A stretch of DNA of 35,426 nt from Mariniblastus sp. (GTDB lineage: Bacteria; Planctomycetota; Planctomycetia; Pirellulales; Pirellulaceae). Below, piece after piece: positions 17,226 to 25,114 of the stretch. The notes under the pieces are model-generated. The model was given only the letters and a program-made list of their open reading frames with translations, was not told the origin of the DNA and did not search any database. The stretch is taken from contig WTFU01000113.1 of NCBI GenBank assembly GCA_011523945.1, positions 1 to 35,426 on the forward strand. Reading direction: 5' to 3'. Numbering within the stretch: the first letter of the stretch is position 1; each line of letters opens with the position of its first letter. A program made the translations under genes and the position numbers.

Positions 17226-18116
17226 GTGCCAAAGATTTTGGTAGTCGATGATTCTTCGGTCGACCGTATGCTTGTCGGAGGGCTTTTGGGAAAAGAGCCG
17301 ACTTGGCAAGTAGAATTTGCTGTTGATGGCAAAGATGGGTTTGACCGCTTATCGGATGTCGCGACAACTCCAGATGTTATCGTGACAGATTTACAAATGC
17401 CGAAGATGGACGGGCTCGAACTGGTTCGCCAGGTTCGAAAGTCACACCCTCTTATCCCGATCGTTTTGATTACCTCGTTTGGAAGTGAGCAAATTGCGAT
17501 CGATGCTTTGCGGGCGGGTGCAACCAGTTACACCCCCAAAACAATGCTTCAGTCCGCATTGATCCAGACCATCAAACAGGTACTCGAGATGTCTAATCGG
17601 ATGCAGCATATTGTCGCCGAAAGTGAGACATCGACTGGACACATTTCGAGGTATTACGTTTTAGAGAACGAGTCCTCAATGATTGGGCCAACCATTGAGG
17701 TTCTGCAAGAGAACTTGCCGAGTTGGTCGGGCCGAGACCGGTTGCAGATCGGTATGGCTTTAGACGAAGCTCTCGTTAATGCAATGCACCACGGTAATCT
17801 CGAAGTCGATTCAAGTTTGCGAGATGGCGAGGACGGAACTCGGTATTACGAAGAGATCCAAGCTCGGAAAGATATCGAGCCCTACGTTAACCGTAGAGTT
17901 CGAATAGAAGCTGAGTTTTCGGACAAACATATTTGCGTGCAAATCTCTGATGACGGTCGCGGGTTTGATCCTAAAAAAGTTCCGGATCCAACTGCAGAAT
18001 CAAATCTCCATAAGGTCAGCGGGCGTGGATTATTTTTGATTCGTTCTTTCATGGATCAAGTCGCACACAATGCGGCGGGCAACCAGATCACAATGACTAA
18101 GTTACGAAGAGACTAA
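17226..18116 (+). CDS. Response regulator with RsbW-like ATPase output domain
   Basis: The 296-residue protein starts with GTG. Residues 1-120 form a canonical receiver: D8/D9 pocket, phosphorylated D55 (VTDLQMPKMDG), T83/S84 and K105. The C-terminal part (about 145-292) is a GHKL ATPase of the RsbW/SpoIIAB anti-sigma kinase type, with the N-box EALVNAMHHGN, DDGRGF at 242-247 and GRGLFL at 266-271. There is no dimerisation H-box and no PP2C phosphatase domain, unlike RsbU-type fusions. The likely role is phosphorylation-gated binding or phosphorylation of an anti-sigma antagonist (STAS) protein, none of which is encoded nearby. It follows the membrane-protein gene by 172 bases. Confidence 0.85.
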   Translation: MPKILVVDDSSVDRMLVGGLLGKEPTWQVEFAVDGKDGFDRLSDVATTPDVIVTDLQMPKMDGLELVRQVRKSHPLIPIVLITSFGSEQIAIDALRAGATSYTPKTMLQSALIQTIKQVLEMSNRMQHIVAESETSTGHISRYYVLENESSMIGPTIEVLQENLPSWSGRDRLQIGMALDEALVNAMHHGNLEVDSSLRDGEDGTRYYEEIQARKDIEPYVNRRVRIEAEFSDKHICVQISDDGRGFDPKKVPDPTAESNLHKVSGRGLFLIRSFMDQVAHNAAGNQITMTKLRRD

Positions 18117-18198
18117 TGTTTTAAAGTGAATGGCTCACACCACCGTTTAGTTTTGAGTTTATTCCGCAACACAAATAAAATTTACGAAGGCAATAGGC

Positions 18199-18378
18199 AT
18201 GAAGTACGATCCCGGGAAATGGCTGCTCAATTTGGGGGTCGTGCTTTGGTTTATTGGGTTTGGATTTGTATTTTATCAGCAATTCCTGTGGTTTTCAGTT
18301 TTCGCGGTTACGGGTTTGTTGTCGTGCTACTTTGGTTACGTACTTCGTAAGCCCGTCGATGAGAACCCATCAGCGTAA
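18199..18378 (+). CDS. 59-residue two-helix membrane protein, function unknown
   Basis: ATG at 18199 opens a 59-residue reading frame ending at TAA 18376-18378, preceded by GAAGG at 18186-18190 with eight bases of spacing. The protein is MKYDPGKWLL at the start, then two hydrophobic helices (about 9-27 and 29-48), ending in a basic/acidic tail (LRKPVDENPSA). It lies 82 bases after the response-regulator gene on the same strand and is followed at once by a hairpin. A longer overlapping frame from 18126 lacks these qualities. The good ribosome-binding site and coherent membrane pattern support a real gene; I do not recognise a family. Confidence 0.65.
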   Translation: MKYDPGKWLLNLGVVLWFIGFGFVFYQQFLWFSVFAVTGLLSCYFGYVLRKPVDENPSA

Positions 18379-18951
18379 ACGGATGCCGAGTGTCGGCTCC
18401 ATCTTGAATGTTTGATCACTGTTTGTAACGTGTCTTTTGCTTTTCTTTTGTTTCGGCGTGGGTTGATGATCTCGCGTTCTGCGATCCGAGTTGTTGTCTT
18501 GGGCCGAGTATCTCTGTTGCCGTTTGGAGGCAAACAATTCCGAATGTTTTTGACATTGGTACGCCTTAATTTAACTCCCAACCAAGCGTATCGTTTGCGG
18601 ATTGTTGTCTAGACGGCGATATAGATCAAACTGAGAAATTAGGTAGCTTGATGGGTGTTTCCTAGATCCGTTTGATCGACTGTATTTTGCTATGGGCTGG
18701 AAATAGCTGTTTCCGTGGATACCGCAGATGGGCTGAAGACCGGTATTTAAATTTTTAGCATCAGAGCATACATTAACGTGCTGTCAGGGAAAGAAACGGA
18801 AGTGACTTCTAAACGTAGCACCGAAGAGGTTTTCTTACTTGGCGCGGCAGTAATTCTGCTTGGAATTAACAGTGATCCGCGATTTTTTTGTTGGATGATG
18901 ATTGATCACTAAAAATTCAAAACCCAAGTAATTGTTGATCGTCTGAAACTC
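18379..18951. other. Intergenic region between the 59-residue membrane protein and the Mrp operon
   Basis: About 570 bases with no convincing gene. An open frame at 18412-18612 on the plus strand lacks a ribosome-binding site and protein-like character. A hairpin lies at the left end (18381-18400). The right part, before the mrpE ATG at 18952, should hold the promoter of the antiporter operon, but I cannot identify a clear -35/-10 pair. Confidence 0.5.
18381..18400 (+). terminator. Hairpin directly after the 59-residue membrane protein gene
   Basis: GGATGCCGA can pair with TCGGCTCC around a GTG loop, giving eight base pairs with one bulged T. It starts two bases after the stop codon. It is followed by ATCTTGAATGTTT and not by a strong T-run, so termination is plausible but unproven. 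Confidence 0.4.
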
Positions 18952-19428
18952 ATGAAATATTCGTTTACGCTATTTATTGCTCTGTTAGCGAGTTGGCTGC
19001 TTTGGTCGGGTCACTTCGAACCGTTTATTTTGTTTCTCGGCCTTTTGTCTTGCATTTTCAGTTTGTGGATTTGCCATAGGATGAAAATTGTCGATGAAGA
19101 GTCGGCTCCGATTCAGCTCGGTATCCGGCCTTTTACGCATTACGCTCCCTGGTTAATCAAAGAGATCTTTAAATCGAATATTGAAGTCACGAAAATTGTG
19201 CTCTCACCGGAATTAAAACTCCAGCGGAACATGATTGAAGTTGGCGCCAACCCAAAAACGGAACTAGGCCGAGTTATTCTTGCCAATTCGATTACGCTAA
19301 CTCCTGGCACAGTTTCCGTTGGCATGGAGAAAGATCGAATTCTCGTTCACGCTCTTTCATTTGAAGGTGCCGAGGAAGACCTTTCTGGTGATATGGATCG
19401 CCGCGTCTGCCGGTTGGAGGGGAAATAA
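18952..19428 (+). CDS. mrpE: Mrp-type Na+(cation)/H+ antiporter subunit E
   Basis: MrpE (MnhE/PhaE) is a small membrane subunit required for assembly of the multisubunit antiporter. The 158-residue protein has two N-terminal helices (about 3-40), a family-typical segment APWLIKEIFKSNIEV, and the conserved LANSITLTPGTVSV stretch in its cytoplasmic domain. Length and motifs match the family. It opens the operon, with only three bases to mrpF. The start is ATG at 18952 without a strong ribosome-binding site. Confidence 0.9.
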   Translation: MKYSFTLFIALLASWLLWSGHFEPFILFLGLLSCIFSLWICHRMKIVDEESAPIQLGIRPFTHYAPWLIKEIFKSNIEVTKIVLSPELKLQRNMIEVGANPKTELGRVILANSITLTPGTVSVGMEKDRILVHALSFEGAEEDLSGDMDRRVCRLEGK

Positions 19429-19431
19429 GTC

Positions 19432-19776
19432 ATGGATTTTCTTTTAGCCGAAACGGAAAACAATATTTCGTTGTTTAATAACTATGCTTTGGTGGTAACG
19501 TCAGTTGCGATTCTGGTAACTATGATTTTGGCGTTGATCCGTGCGATGTTGGGGCCGACGGTTTTTGACCGCGTGCTTGCCCTTAATATGTTCGGAACCA
19601 AAACAGTTTTACTGATATGCGTGATTGGTTTTCTGACCGACCGCACGGACTTTCTGGATTTAGCCTTGTTGTACAGCTTAATGAACTTCATTGGCATGGT
19701 CGCGCTGTTGCGATTTTCAGAGTACGGGAGCTTTCGTGAGGAAGGAGCCGATATCGGTTCGAGTGTAAAGTCATGA
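19432..19776 (+). CDS. mrpF: Mrp-type antiporter subunit F
   Basis: MrpF is a three-helix membrane subunit. The 114-residue protein carries helices at about 21-40, 50-68 and 73-93 and the family core RAMLGPTVFDRVLALNMFGTK (21-residue region at about 39-59; key residues GPTVFDR). The N-terminal 15 or so residues before the first helix are somewhat longer than usual. The stop overlaps the mrpG start in ATGA, which indicates translational coupling. Confidence 0.9.
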   Translation: MDFLLAETENNISLFNNYALVVTSVAILVTMILALIRAMLGPTVFDRVLALNMFGTKTVLLICVIGFLTDRTDFLDLALLYSLMNFIGMVALLRFSEYGSFREEGADIGSSVKS

Positions 19777-20102
19777 TGGTATTGATCAGTATTTTGACTT
19801 GGATCCTTCTGCTTGCCGGATCTTTTTTCGCGGTGGTTGGCGGTATTGGAATTGTCCGTTTGCCGGAGTTCTTTTCGCGCCTGCATGGTGGTGGAATAAC
19901 CGACACCCTTGGTGCTGGTTTGATCATTGCAGGACTTCTTTTTCAGGGAGAACTAAGTTTAGTAACAGTAAAGCTGTTGATGATTTTGTTCTTTTTAATG
20001 GTCACTAGTCCGACGTCCTGTCATGCCTTGGCCAAGTCAGCGATGACACAGGGGTTTAAGCCTGTTTTAGAAGTCGATACTTTAGATACAAATAAAAATT
20101 AA
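19773..20102 (+). CDS. mrpG: Mrp-type antiporter subunit G
   Basis: MrpG is a three-helix subunit. The 109-residue protein contains the diagnostic GIGIVRLPEFFSRLHGGGITDTLG segment (residues about 24-47; key features RLPEFFSRLH and DTLG) and a C-terminal SPTSCHALAKSA motif, corresponding to the family's SPtaaHalaraA. It begins within the ATGA overlap with mrpF and precedes the DUF4040 gene by 27 bases. Confidence 0.92.
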   Translation: MMVLISILTWILLLAGSFFAVVGGIGIVRLPEFFSRLHGGGITDTLGAGLIIAGLLFQGELSLVTVKLLMILFFLMVTSPTSCHALAKSAMTQGFKPVLEVDTLDTNKN

Positions 20103-20129
20103 CTTAGACCAGGACGGTTATTTTCAAAG

Positions 20130-20738
20130 ATGATGGATTTCATTGTCATCCCGATACTCGCGCTTCTCGCCGCTACAGCGGTGACGGTTGCGAGAATTCG
20201 AAATCTTTGGGCGGCCGTAATGTTTACCGGGATCTATAGTTTCCTCAGTGCCAGTTGGATGTTGATACTCGACGCTCCGGATGTGGCATTTACCGAGGCG
20301 GCGGTTGGTGCCGGAATCACTACGATTTTGATGCTCGCGACGCTTTCCTTAACGCCACGTCGGCAACGAAAAAGCGGTCGATTGTCGAGTGAAGATTTTG
20401 AAGAGCGCCCCTCAAAATCACCACTAGTACCACTCTTGATCGTGACGATTACTGGATGTGCACTGGTTTATGGCACATTTGATATGCCTCACTTTGGAGA
20501 TCCAAATGCGCCAATTCAGGTTTACCCCAACCCATCCTTTGTCGAAAAATCGCAGCCGGATATGCACGGGCTTCCGAATGTTGTCACGGCAGTTCTCGCG
20601 AGTTACCGAGGCTATGACACATTAGGCGAGACCGCGGTGATTTTCACAGCAGGTATTGCTGTATTATTAATTCTCCGAAAAAACACAGATGACCAGAGCA
20701 GCTCTGAATCCCAGTCGGTGACAGGAGAGAATGCATGA
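20130..20738 (+). CDS. DUF4040/MbhD plus MbhE-like subunit, equivalent to the C-terminal part of MrpA
   Basis: In canonical Mrp systems MrpA ends in a region homologous to the membrane-bound hydrogenase subunits MbhD and MbhE. This separate 202-residue protein carries that region. Residues 1-78 are the MbhD (DUF4040) part with the conserved acidic stretch DAPDVAFTEAAVGAG, and residues about 90-195 are the MbhE-like part with SYRGYDTLGETAVIFTAGI. About five helices are visible. It overlaps the next gene (mrpB) by four bases. The role is to form part of the proton or cation path between the antiporter halves. Confidence 0.88.
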   Translation: MMDFIVIPILALLAATAVTVARIRNLWAAVMFTGIYSFLSASWMLILDAPDVAFTEAAVGAGITTILMLATLSLTPRRQRKSGRLSSEDFEERPSKSPLVPLLIVTITGCALVYGTFDMPHFGDPNAPIQVYPNPSFVEKSQPDMHGLPNVVTAVLASYRGYDTLGETAVIFTAGIAVLLILRKNTDDQSSSESQSVTGENA

Positions 20739-21220
20739 ATTCGTTTCCTATCATTCGTGTCATCACGAAGCTATTGATACCCTATATTTTGCTGTTCGGT
20801 TTGTACGTCCAGTTCCATGGCGATTTTGGTCCAGGTGGTGGATTTCAGGCGGGAGTGATTTTTGCTGCGGCATTAATTCTATATGGATTGGTTTATGGAC
20901 TTCCCGCGGTTCATAAAGTTGCGCCACCGAAGGTAATTGAAAAGCTAACTGCGTTAGGCCTGTTGGTTTATGCGGGTACCGGTCTGGCCTGCATGTTGCT
21001 GGGCGGAAATTTTCTCGACTACGATATGCTAAATCACGGATTTCTGACAGAACTACCCGCCGCTTTAGATTTTCTACCGGGTGACAAGCCACACCACTTT
21101 CTTCCGGAAGGACAGCACCTCGGTATTTTTTTGGTTGAGTTGGGAGTTGGCATTACTGTCACGGCAGTTATGACGATGATCTTTTATGCCTTTGCCGGTC
21201 GAGAGCGGGTGACCACATGA
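20735..21220 (+). CDS. mrpB: Mrp-type antiporter subunit B
   Basis: MrpB is a four-helix subunit. The 161-residue protein has the signature HGDFGPGGGFQAGV after the first helix and a conserved central GLLVYAGTGLACMLLGG helix. It is slightly longer than the usual MrpB because of a loop rich in His and Pro (KPHHFLPEGQHLG). The start overlaps the DUF4040 gene by four bases and its stop overlaps mrpC by four bases. Confidence 0.92.
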   Translation: MNSFPIIRVITKLLIPYILLFGLYVQFHGDFGPGGGFQAGVIFAAALILYGLVYGLPAVHKVAPPKVIEKLTALGLLVYAGTGLACMLLGGNFLDYDMLNHGFLTELPAALDFLPGDKPHHFLPEGQHLGIFLVELGVGITVTAVMTMIFYAFAGRERVTT

Positions 21221-21675
21221 CCGAAATACTAGGCCTTTATAATTATTGGATTGTTATTTTCCTGATGATGACCGGTTTCTATATCGTCATCGCTCGCGAA
21301 AATTTGATCAAAACTATTATCGGTTTGAACATTTTTCAGACGTCCGTGTTCTTGCTTTATATCACCATGGGAAAAGTCACTCATGGAACGGCTCCAATTT
21401 TAAAAGCTTCTCACGGTGGTGAGAGCCATGGAGTTGAGGGGCATGGGGCTGATCATGGGCATGAATTGCATGTGGCGGCCGAGGGTCATGTTGATTTAGG
21501 TGTCGACGCTGTCAAAGAGGTTTATTCTAACCCAATCCCAAGTGTTTTAATGTTGACGGCCATTGTTGTGGGGATTGCCACAACGGCATTGGCCTTGGCA
21601 CTGGTCGTTCGTATTCGAGAAGAGTATGGAACGATTGAAGAGGACGAGATCCTAGAAATGGATCGGAACTCTTGA
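21217..21675 (+). CDS. mrpC: Mrp-type antiporter subunit C with a His-rich insertion
   Basis: MrpC is homologous to NuoK of complex I: three membrane helices lining part of the ion path. The 152-residue protein has helices at about 10-26, 32-52 and 108-132, with the family segment ENLIKTIIGLNIFQTSVFL. Canonical MrpC proteins have about 110-120 residues. The extra length here is a hydrophilic loop between helices 2 and 3 with eight histidines between residues 56 and 91. This loop should face the outside. The gene overlaps both neighbours by four bases. Confidence 0.9.
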   Translation: MTEILGLYNYWIVIFLMMTGFYIVIARENLIKTIIGLNIFQTSVFLLYITMGKVTHGTAPILKASHGGESHGVEGHGADHGHELHVAAEGHVDLGVDAVKEVYSNPIPSVLMLTAIVVGIATTALALALVVRIREEYGTIEEDEILEMDRNS

Positions 21676-23162
21676 TCGAACAACTGCCAGTTTTAGTGAT
21701 CGTTATTCCCTTGATGGCGGCTCCGCTATTCGTGTTGATTGGCAACCGAAAGCTCGTGCTTTTGTTGACTCAATTAGTTTGCTGGACGGTGTTCGGTATA
21801 ACAGTGAGTTTGCTCTCGAGAATGCAATATGGCCCTATTTCTTATGAATTAGGTGGTTGGCCATCTCCTTATGGAATTGTCTATAGCGTTGATTACCTAA
21901 GCGCCTTTGTGATGTTGTTTGTTTCCGGGCTGGCGGCAATCGTGATCACCTACGCGCCGAAGAGCATTGATCAGGAAGTGCATCATTCCAAACATTCGCT
22001 TTTTTATGCGTCTTATTTGCTATGCATGACCGGGTTGCTGGGAATGTGTATCACGGGCGATCTTTTCAATGTGTTCGTTTTTCTCGAGATCAGTTCGCTG
22101 TCGAGTTATGCCCTGATTAGTCTTGGCAAGACCCGTCGTGCTCCCTTAGCCGCGTTGCATTATCTGATAATCGGAACGGTTGGAGCGACCTTCTTTTTGA
22201 TTGGTATTGGTTTGCTCTATCAAATGACCGGTACGCTTAATATGGCGGACATCGCCAGTCGACTTCAGGCGGTTGAAAGTTCGCGAACGATGTTAGTCGC
22301 ATTCGCATTTATGACCGTTGGCCTGTTTATCAAGATGGCCGTGTTCCCACTGCACACCTGGTTACCTAATGCCTACACCTACGCACCGTCGGTTGTCACT
22401 TGTTTTATCGCGGCGACGGCAACCAAAGTTTCTGTCTACGCGTTCATTCGGTTGATCTATGTGATTTTCACGCCTCAGTTTGCGTTTGACCGATTGCCGC
22501 TCGATCAAGCTTTGATGGCGTTTTCGCTGGTTGGTATTTTTGTCGCATCCACGGCAGCGATCTATCAGACTAATATCAAGCGGCTGCTTGCCTATTCAAG
22601 CGTTGCTCAAATCGGTTACATGCTGCTCGGAATCAGTATGTCCAATGTTGGTGGCCTGACTGCGGGAATCTCGCACATGTTTAATCATGCCTTAATCAAA
22701 GGCGGATTGTTTATGGTGGTTGGTTGCTTTGCCTTGCGAATTGGATCATTAAAGTTAGAGGATTTACGTGGTGCCGGAAAAACCATGCCTTTAACCTCGT
22801 TTGCCTGGGTGGTTGGCGGTTTGGGTTTAATCGGTGTGCCGATGACCGCGGGTTTTGTGAGTAAGTGGCTGCTTTTGACATCGGCGCTTTCTCTTGAGCT
22901 TTGGCCAGTCGCGGTACTCATGTTACTCAGTTCTTTATTGGCAGTTGTTTATATTTGGCGGGTCGTTGAGATTTTATATTTTTCACCGGCATCGCATTTA
23001 GCTCAAACTGCCAAAGAAGCACCAATGGCAATGTTGATTCCGACCTATGTCGCTATTGGATCGACGATTGTGTTTGGCTGCTGGACAGTTTATTCGGCTG
23101 GAATTGCTCAGGCAGCGGCGAAGTCCTTGTTGGGGATTAGCCAAGTGGGAGGTATTCAATGA
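21672..23162 (+). CDS. mrpD: Mrp-type antiporter subunit D (first of three proton-channel subunits)
   Basis: This 496-residue protein belongs to the NuoL/M/N and MrpA/D family of proton-translocating membrane subunits with about 14 helices. The key residues are present: Glu139 in FVFLEISSLSS, Lys221 in GLFIKMAVFPLHTWLP, and Lys252 in ATATKVSVYAF. The segment PLHTWLPNAYTYAPS is the classic signature. It appears to start at TTG, overlapping the mrpC stop as TTGA; the next in-frame Met is 14 residues in and would cut into the first helix. Its closest likeness is MrpD. Confidence 0.92.
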   Translation: MIEQLPVLVIVIPLMAAPLFVLIGNRKLVLLLTQLVCWTVFGITVSLLSRMQYGPISYELGGWPSPYGIVYSVDYLSAFVMLFVSGLAAIVITYAPKSIDQEVHHSKHSLFYASYLLCMTGLLGMCITGDLFNVFVFLEISSLSSYALISLGKTRRAPLAALHYLIIGTVGATFFLIGIGLLYQMTGTLNMADIASRLQAVESSRTMLVAFAFMTVGLFIKMAVFPLHTWLPNAYTYAPSVVTCFIAATATKVSVYAFIRLIYVIFTPQFAFDRLPLDQALMAFSLVGIFVASTAAIYQTNIKRLLAYSSVAQIGYMLLGISMSNVGGLTAGISHMFNHALIKGGLFMVVGCFALRIGSLKLEDLRGAGKTMPLTSFAWVVGGLGLIGVPMTAGFVSKWLLLTSALSLELWPVAVLMLLSSLLAVVYIWRVVEILYFSPASHLAQTAKEAPMAMLIPTYVAIGSTIVFGCWTVYSAGIAQAAAKSLLGISQVGGIQ

Positions 23163-24667
23163 CTCCCGAGAATTTAATTTGGGTAGCGATGTTGTTGCCA
23201 TTGGTGGCAATTGCCTTGGTGTTTATCGTAGGTGAAAAATCACCAAATATTCGTGAATCGTGCACCATCGGTATCGCAGTTGCTTTGTTTTGGGTGACAA
23301 CACGTCTTGCAGGTTTTGTATTTTCGGGCGGCAGGCCTACTTTTAAATTGGGTGAAATGTTACCCGGATTTGAGATTGCTTTTACCGTTGAACCGCTGGG
23401 GATGCTGTTTGCTTTAGTGGCATCGGGTTTATGGATCCTGACAACAATTTATGCAATCGGTTACATGAGAGGGCATCACGAAAAAAACCAGACTCGGTTT
23501 TATGCCTGTTTTGCATCTGCCATTTTTGCAGCACTGGCGGCGGCGTTCGCTGCCAATTTATTTACGTTATTCGTAGCTTACGAATTAATGACGATCTCGA
23601 CCTATCCATTGGTAACTCATCATGGTGATGAGAAAGCGAAAAAGGGTGGGCGGATTTACTTAGGGATTCTGCTGTCGACGTCGGTTGCATTCTTCATGCT
23701 CGCTATCGCGTGGACATGGACAGTCGCTGGTACGCTTGAATTCACACCGGGAGGCATTCTCGCTGAGCCAAATATTGATGGAAAAATATCCGATTTCCAA
23801 CTATCGGTTTTGTTGGGTTTGTTTGCTTTTGGAATCGGCAAGGCGGCCATTATGCCATTCCATCGATGGCTGCCGGCGGCGATGGTCGCGCCTACGCCGG
23901 TGAGTGCATTGCTTCATGCCGTTGCCGTGGTAAAAGTTGGTGTGTTTTCAATCTTGAAGGTGTCGATTTATATTTTTGGAATTGATCTGATCAGCGAAAC
24001 TCGACTTGGAGAAGGCGCGAATCCGGTCATGATGAGCGATTGGCTGTGTTATCTGGCCGGGGCGACGATTTTAATCGCTTCTCTTGTTGCCATGACGAAA
24101 GATAACTTAAAAGCCCGACTCGCCTATTCCACCGTTAGCCAGTTGGCCTACATTACGTTGGGTGCTGCGTTAGCGACTTCTGATAGTGTGATTGGTGGAG
24201 GCATGCATATAGCCATGCATGCCGTCGGTAAAATCACATTATTTTTCTGTGCAGGTGCGATCTATGTGGGGGCCCATAAGACCAACATTAGCGACATGCG
24301 GGGTCTTGGAAGGGCGATGCCGTTGACGATGGGCGCTTTTTTGCTCGCAACGCTAAGTATTATCGGGTTACCTCCGGGAGGAGGTGCTTGGAGTAAATGG
24401 TTCCTGGCATTAGGAACCGTTCAGACTGGCCATTTTTGGTTGTTAGCCGCGCTGATGGTCAGTTCCCTGCTCAATATTGCCTACCTGATTCCAATTCCGA
24501 TCCGAGCGTTTATGACACCGATTGGTGAGACGCCAATGAAATTTAAGGAGGCACCAATGATGTGCGTGGTGCCATTATGTATTACTGCCTTAGGAAGTGT
24601 GGTGCTTTTCTTTTTCGGTAATGAAATTTATGACATTCTGTTGCCAATCGCCAGCAGTACTCGATGA
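23159..24667 (+). CDS. Second NuoL/M/N-like proton-channel subunit of the Mrp operon
   Basis: This 502-residue paralogue of the preceding gene also has about 14 helices. Glu142 (VAYELMTISTYP), Lys228 (GIGKAAIMPFHRWLP) and Lys259 (VAVVKVGVFSI) are retained, so it should translocate protons. It has the signature MVAPTPVSALLHAVAVVK typical of the NuoM/NuoL side of the family. It starts in a four-base overlap with mrpD. Canonical Mrp operons have only MrpA and MrpD in this family. Here three copies occur, and this one may take part of the MrpA role. Exact orthology cannot be decided by eye. Confidence 0.88.
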   Translation: MTPENLIWVAMLLPLVAIALVFIVGEKSPNIRESCTIGIAVALFWVTTRLAGFVFSGGRPTFKLGEMLPGFEIAFTVEPLGMLFALVASGLWILTTIYAIGYMRGHHEKNQTRFYACFASAIFAALAAAFAANLFTLFVAYELMTISTYPLVTHHGDEKAKKGGRIYLGILLSTSVAFFMLAIAWTWTVAGTLEFTPGGILAEPNIDGKISDFQLSVLLGLFAFGIGKAAIMPFHRWLPAAMVAPTPVSALLHAVAVVKVGVFSILKVSIYIFGIDLISETRLGEGANPVMMSDWLCYLAGATILIASLVAMTKDNLKARLAYSTVSQLAYITLGAALATSDSVIGGGMHIAMHAVGKITLFFCAGAIYVGAHKTNISDMRGLGRAMPLTMGAFLLATLSIIGLPPGGGAWSKWFLALGTVQTGHFWLLAALMVSSLLNIAYLIPIPIRAFMTPIGETPMKFKEAPMMCVVPLCITALGSVVLFFFGNEIYDILLPIASSTR

Positions 24668-24709
24668 TTCGTATTTACTTGACGCCGTATTAATTGATGG
24701 CTGCAAATA

Positions 24710-25114
24710 ATGAAAACAAAAGATGACAACTCGAAAGGCGGCAACTCCAGCAGCGATGCTAGTTGGCTCGAACGCAATGTCAATGTTGTCATTGCGGGCC
24801 TCGTCATCGCGTGCATCGGATCGTTAATTGCACAACTTTGGTGGGCTCCTTTGTTTGCGGAAAAGCATGTCGAAGCCTCGCACGTCGAAGCTTCGCATGA
24901 TGATGGCACTCATGATGAAACATCGCACGATGAACATGCGCATGGTGAGTCTTCTCATGATGGGGCGTCTCATTTGCATCCAGCTGAATTCGCAGTCGAA
25001 GAGGTGTTTGGATTCGAGGCAATGTTTGGTTTTGCTGCGTTTGTCGCCGTTGTTTTTTTAGGGACAGGTTTGCGTTTGGTCATTATGCGAGATGAGGATT
25101 ATTATGATTCATAA
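24710..25114 (+). CDS. His-rich two-helix accessory membrane protein in the Mrp operon
   Basis: The 134-residue protein has a polar N-terminus, a helix (about 25-47), a hydrophilic His/Asp/Glu/Ser-rich loop (50-92) with ten histidines in imperfect repeats such as ASHDDGTHDE and SSHDGASH, and a second helix (about 104-126). I do not recognise it as a standard Mrp subunit. Its topology puts the His-rich loop outside, as in the MrpC insertion. It lies 42 bases after the second D-like gene and overlaps the third, so it is part of the operon. Metal or proton buffering is a possible role but is inference. Confidence 0.75.
   Translation: MKTKDDNSKGGNSSSDASWLERNVNVVIAGLVIACIGSLIAQLWWAPLFAEKHVEASHVEASHDDGTHDETSHDEHAHGESSHDGASHLHPAEFAVEEVFGFEAMFGFAAFVAVVFLGTGLRLVIMRDEDYYDS

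Noticed and set aside
18126..18350. 74-codon frame overlapping the 59-residue membrane protein
   Set aside because: The overlapping frame at 18199 has the better ribosome-binding site and a coherent two-helix pattern.
18412..18612. 66-codon plus-strand open frame after the 59-residue protein
   Set aside because: No ribosome-binding site, composition unlike a protein domain, and located after a hairpin in otherwise gene-free sequence.
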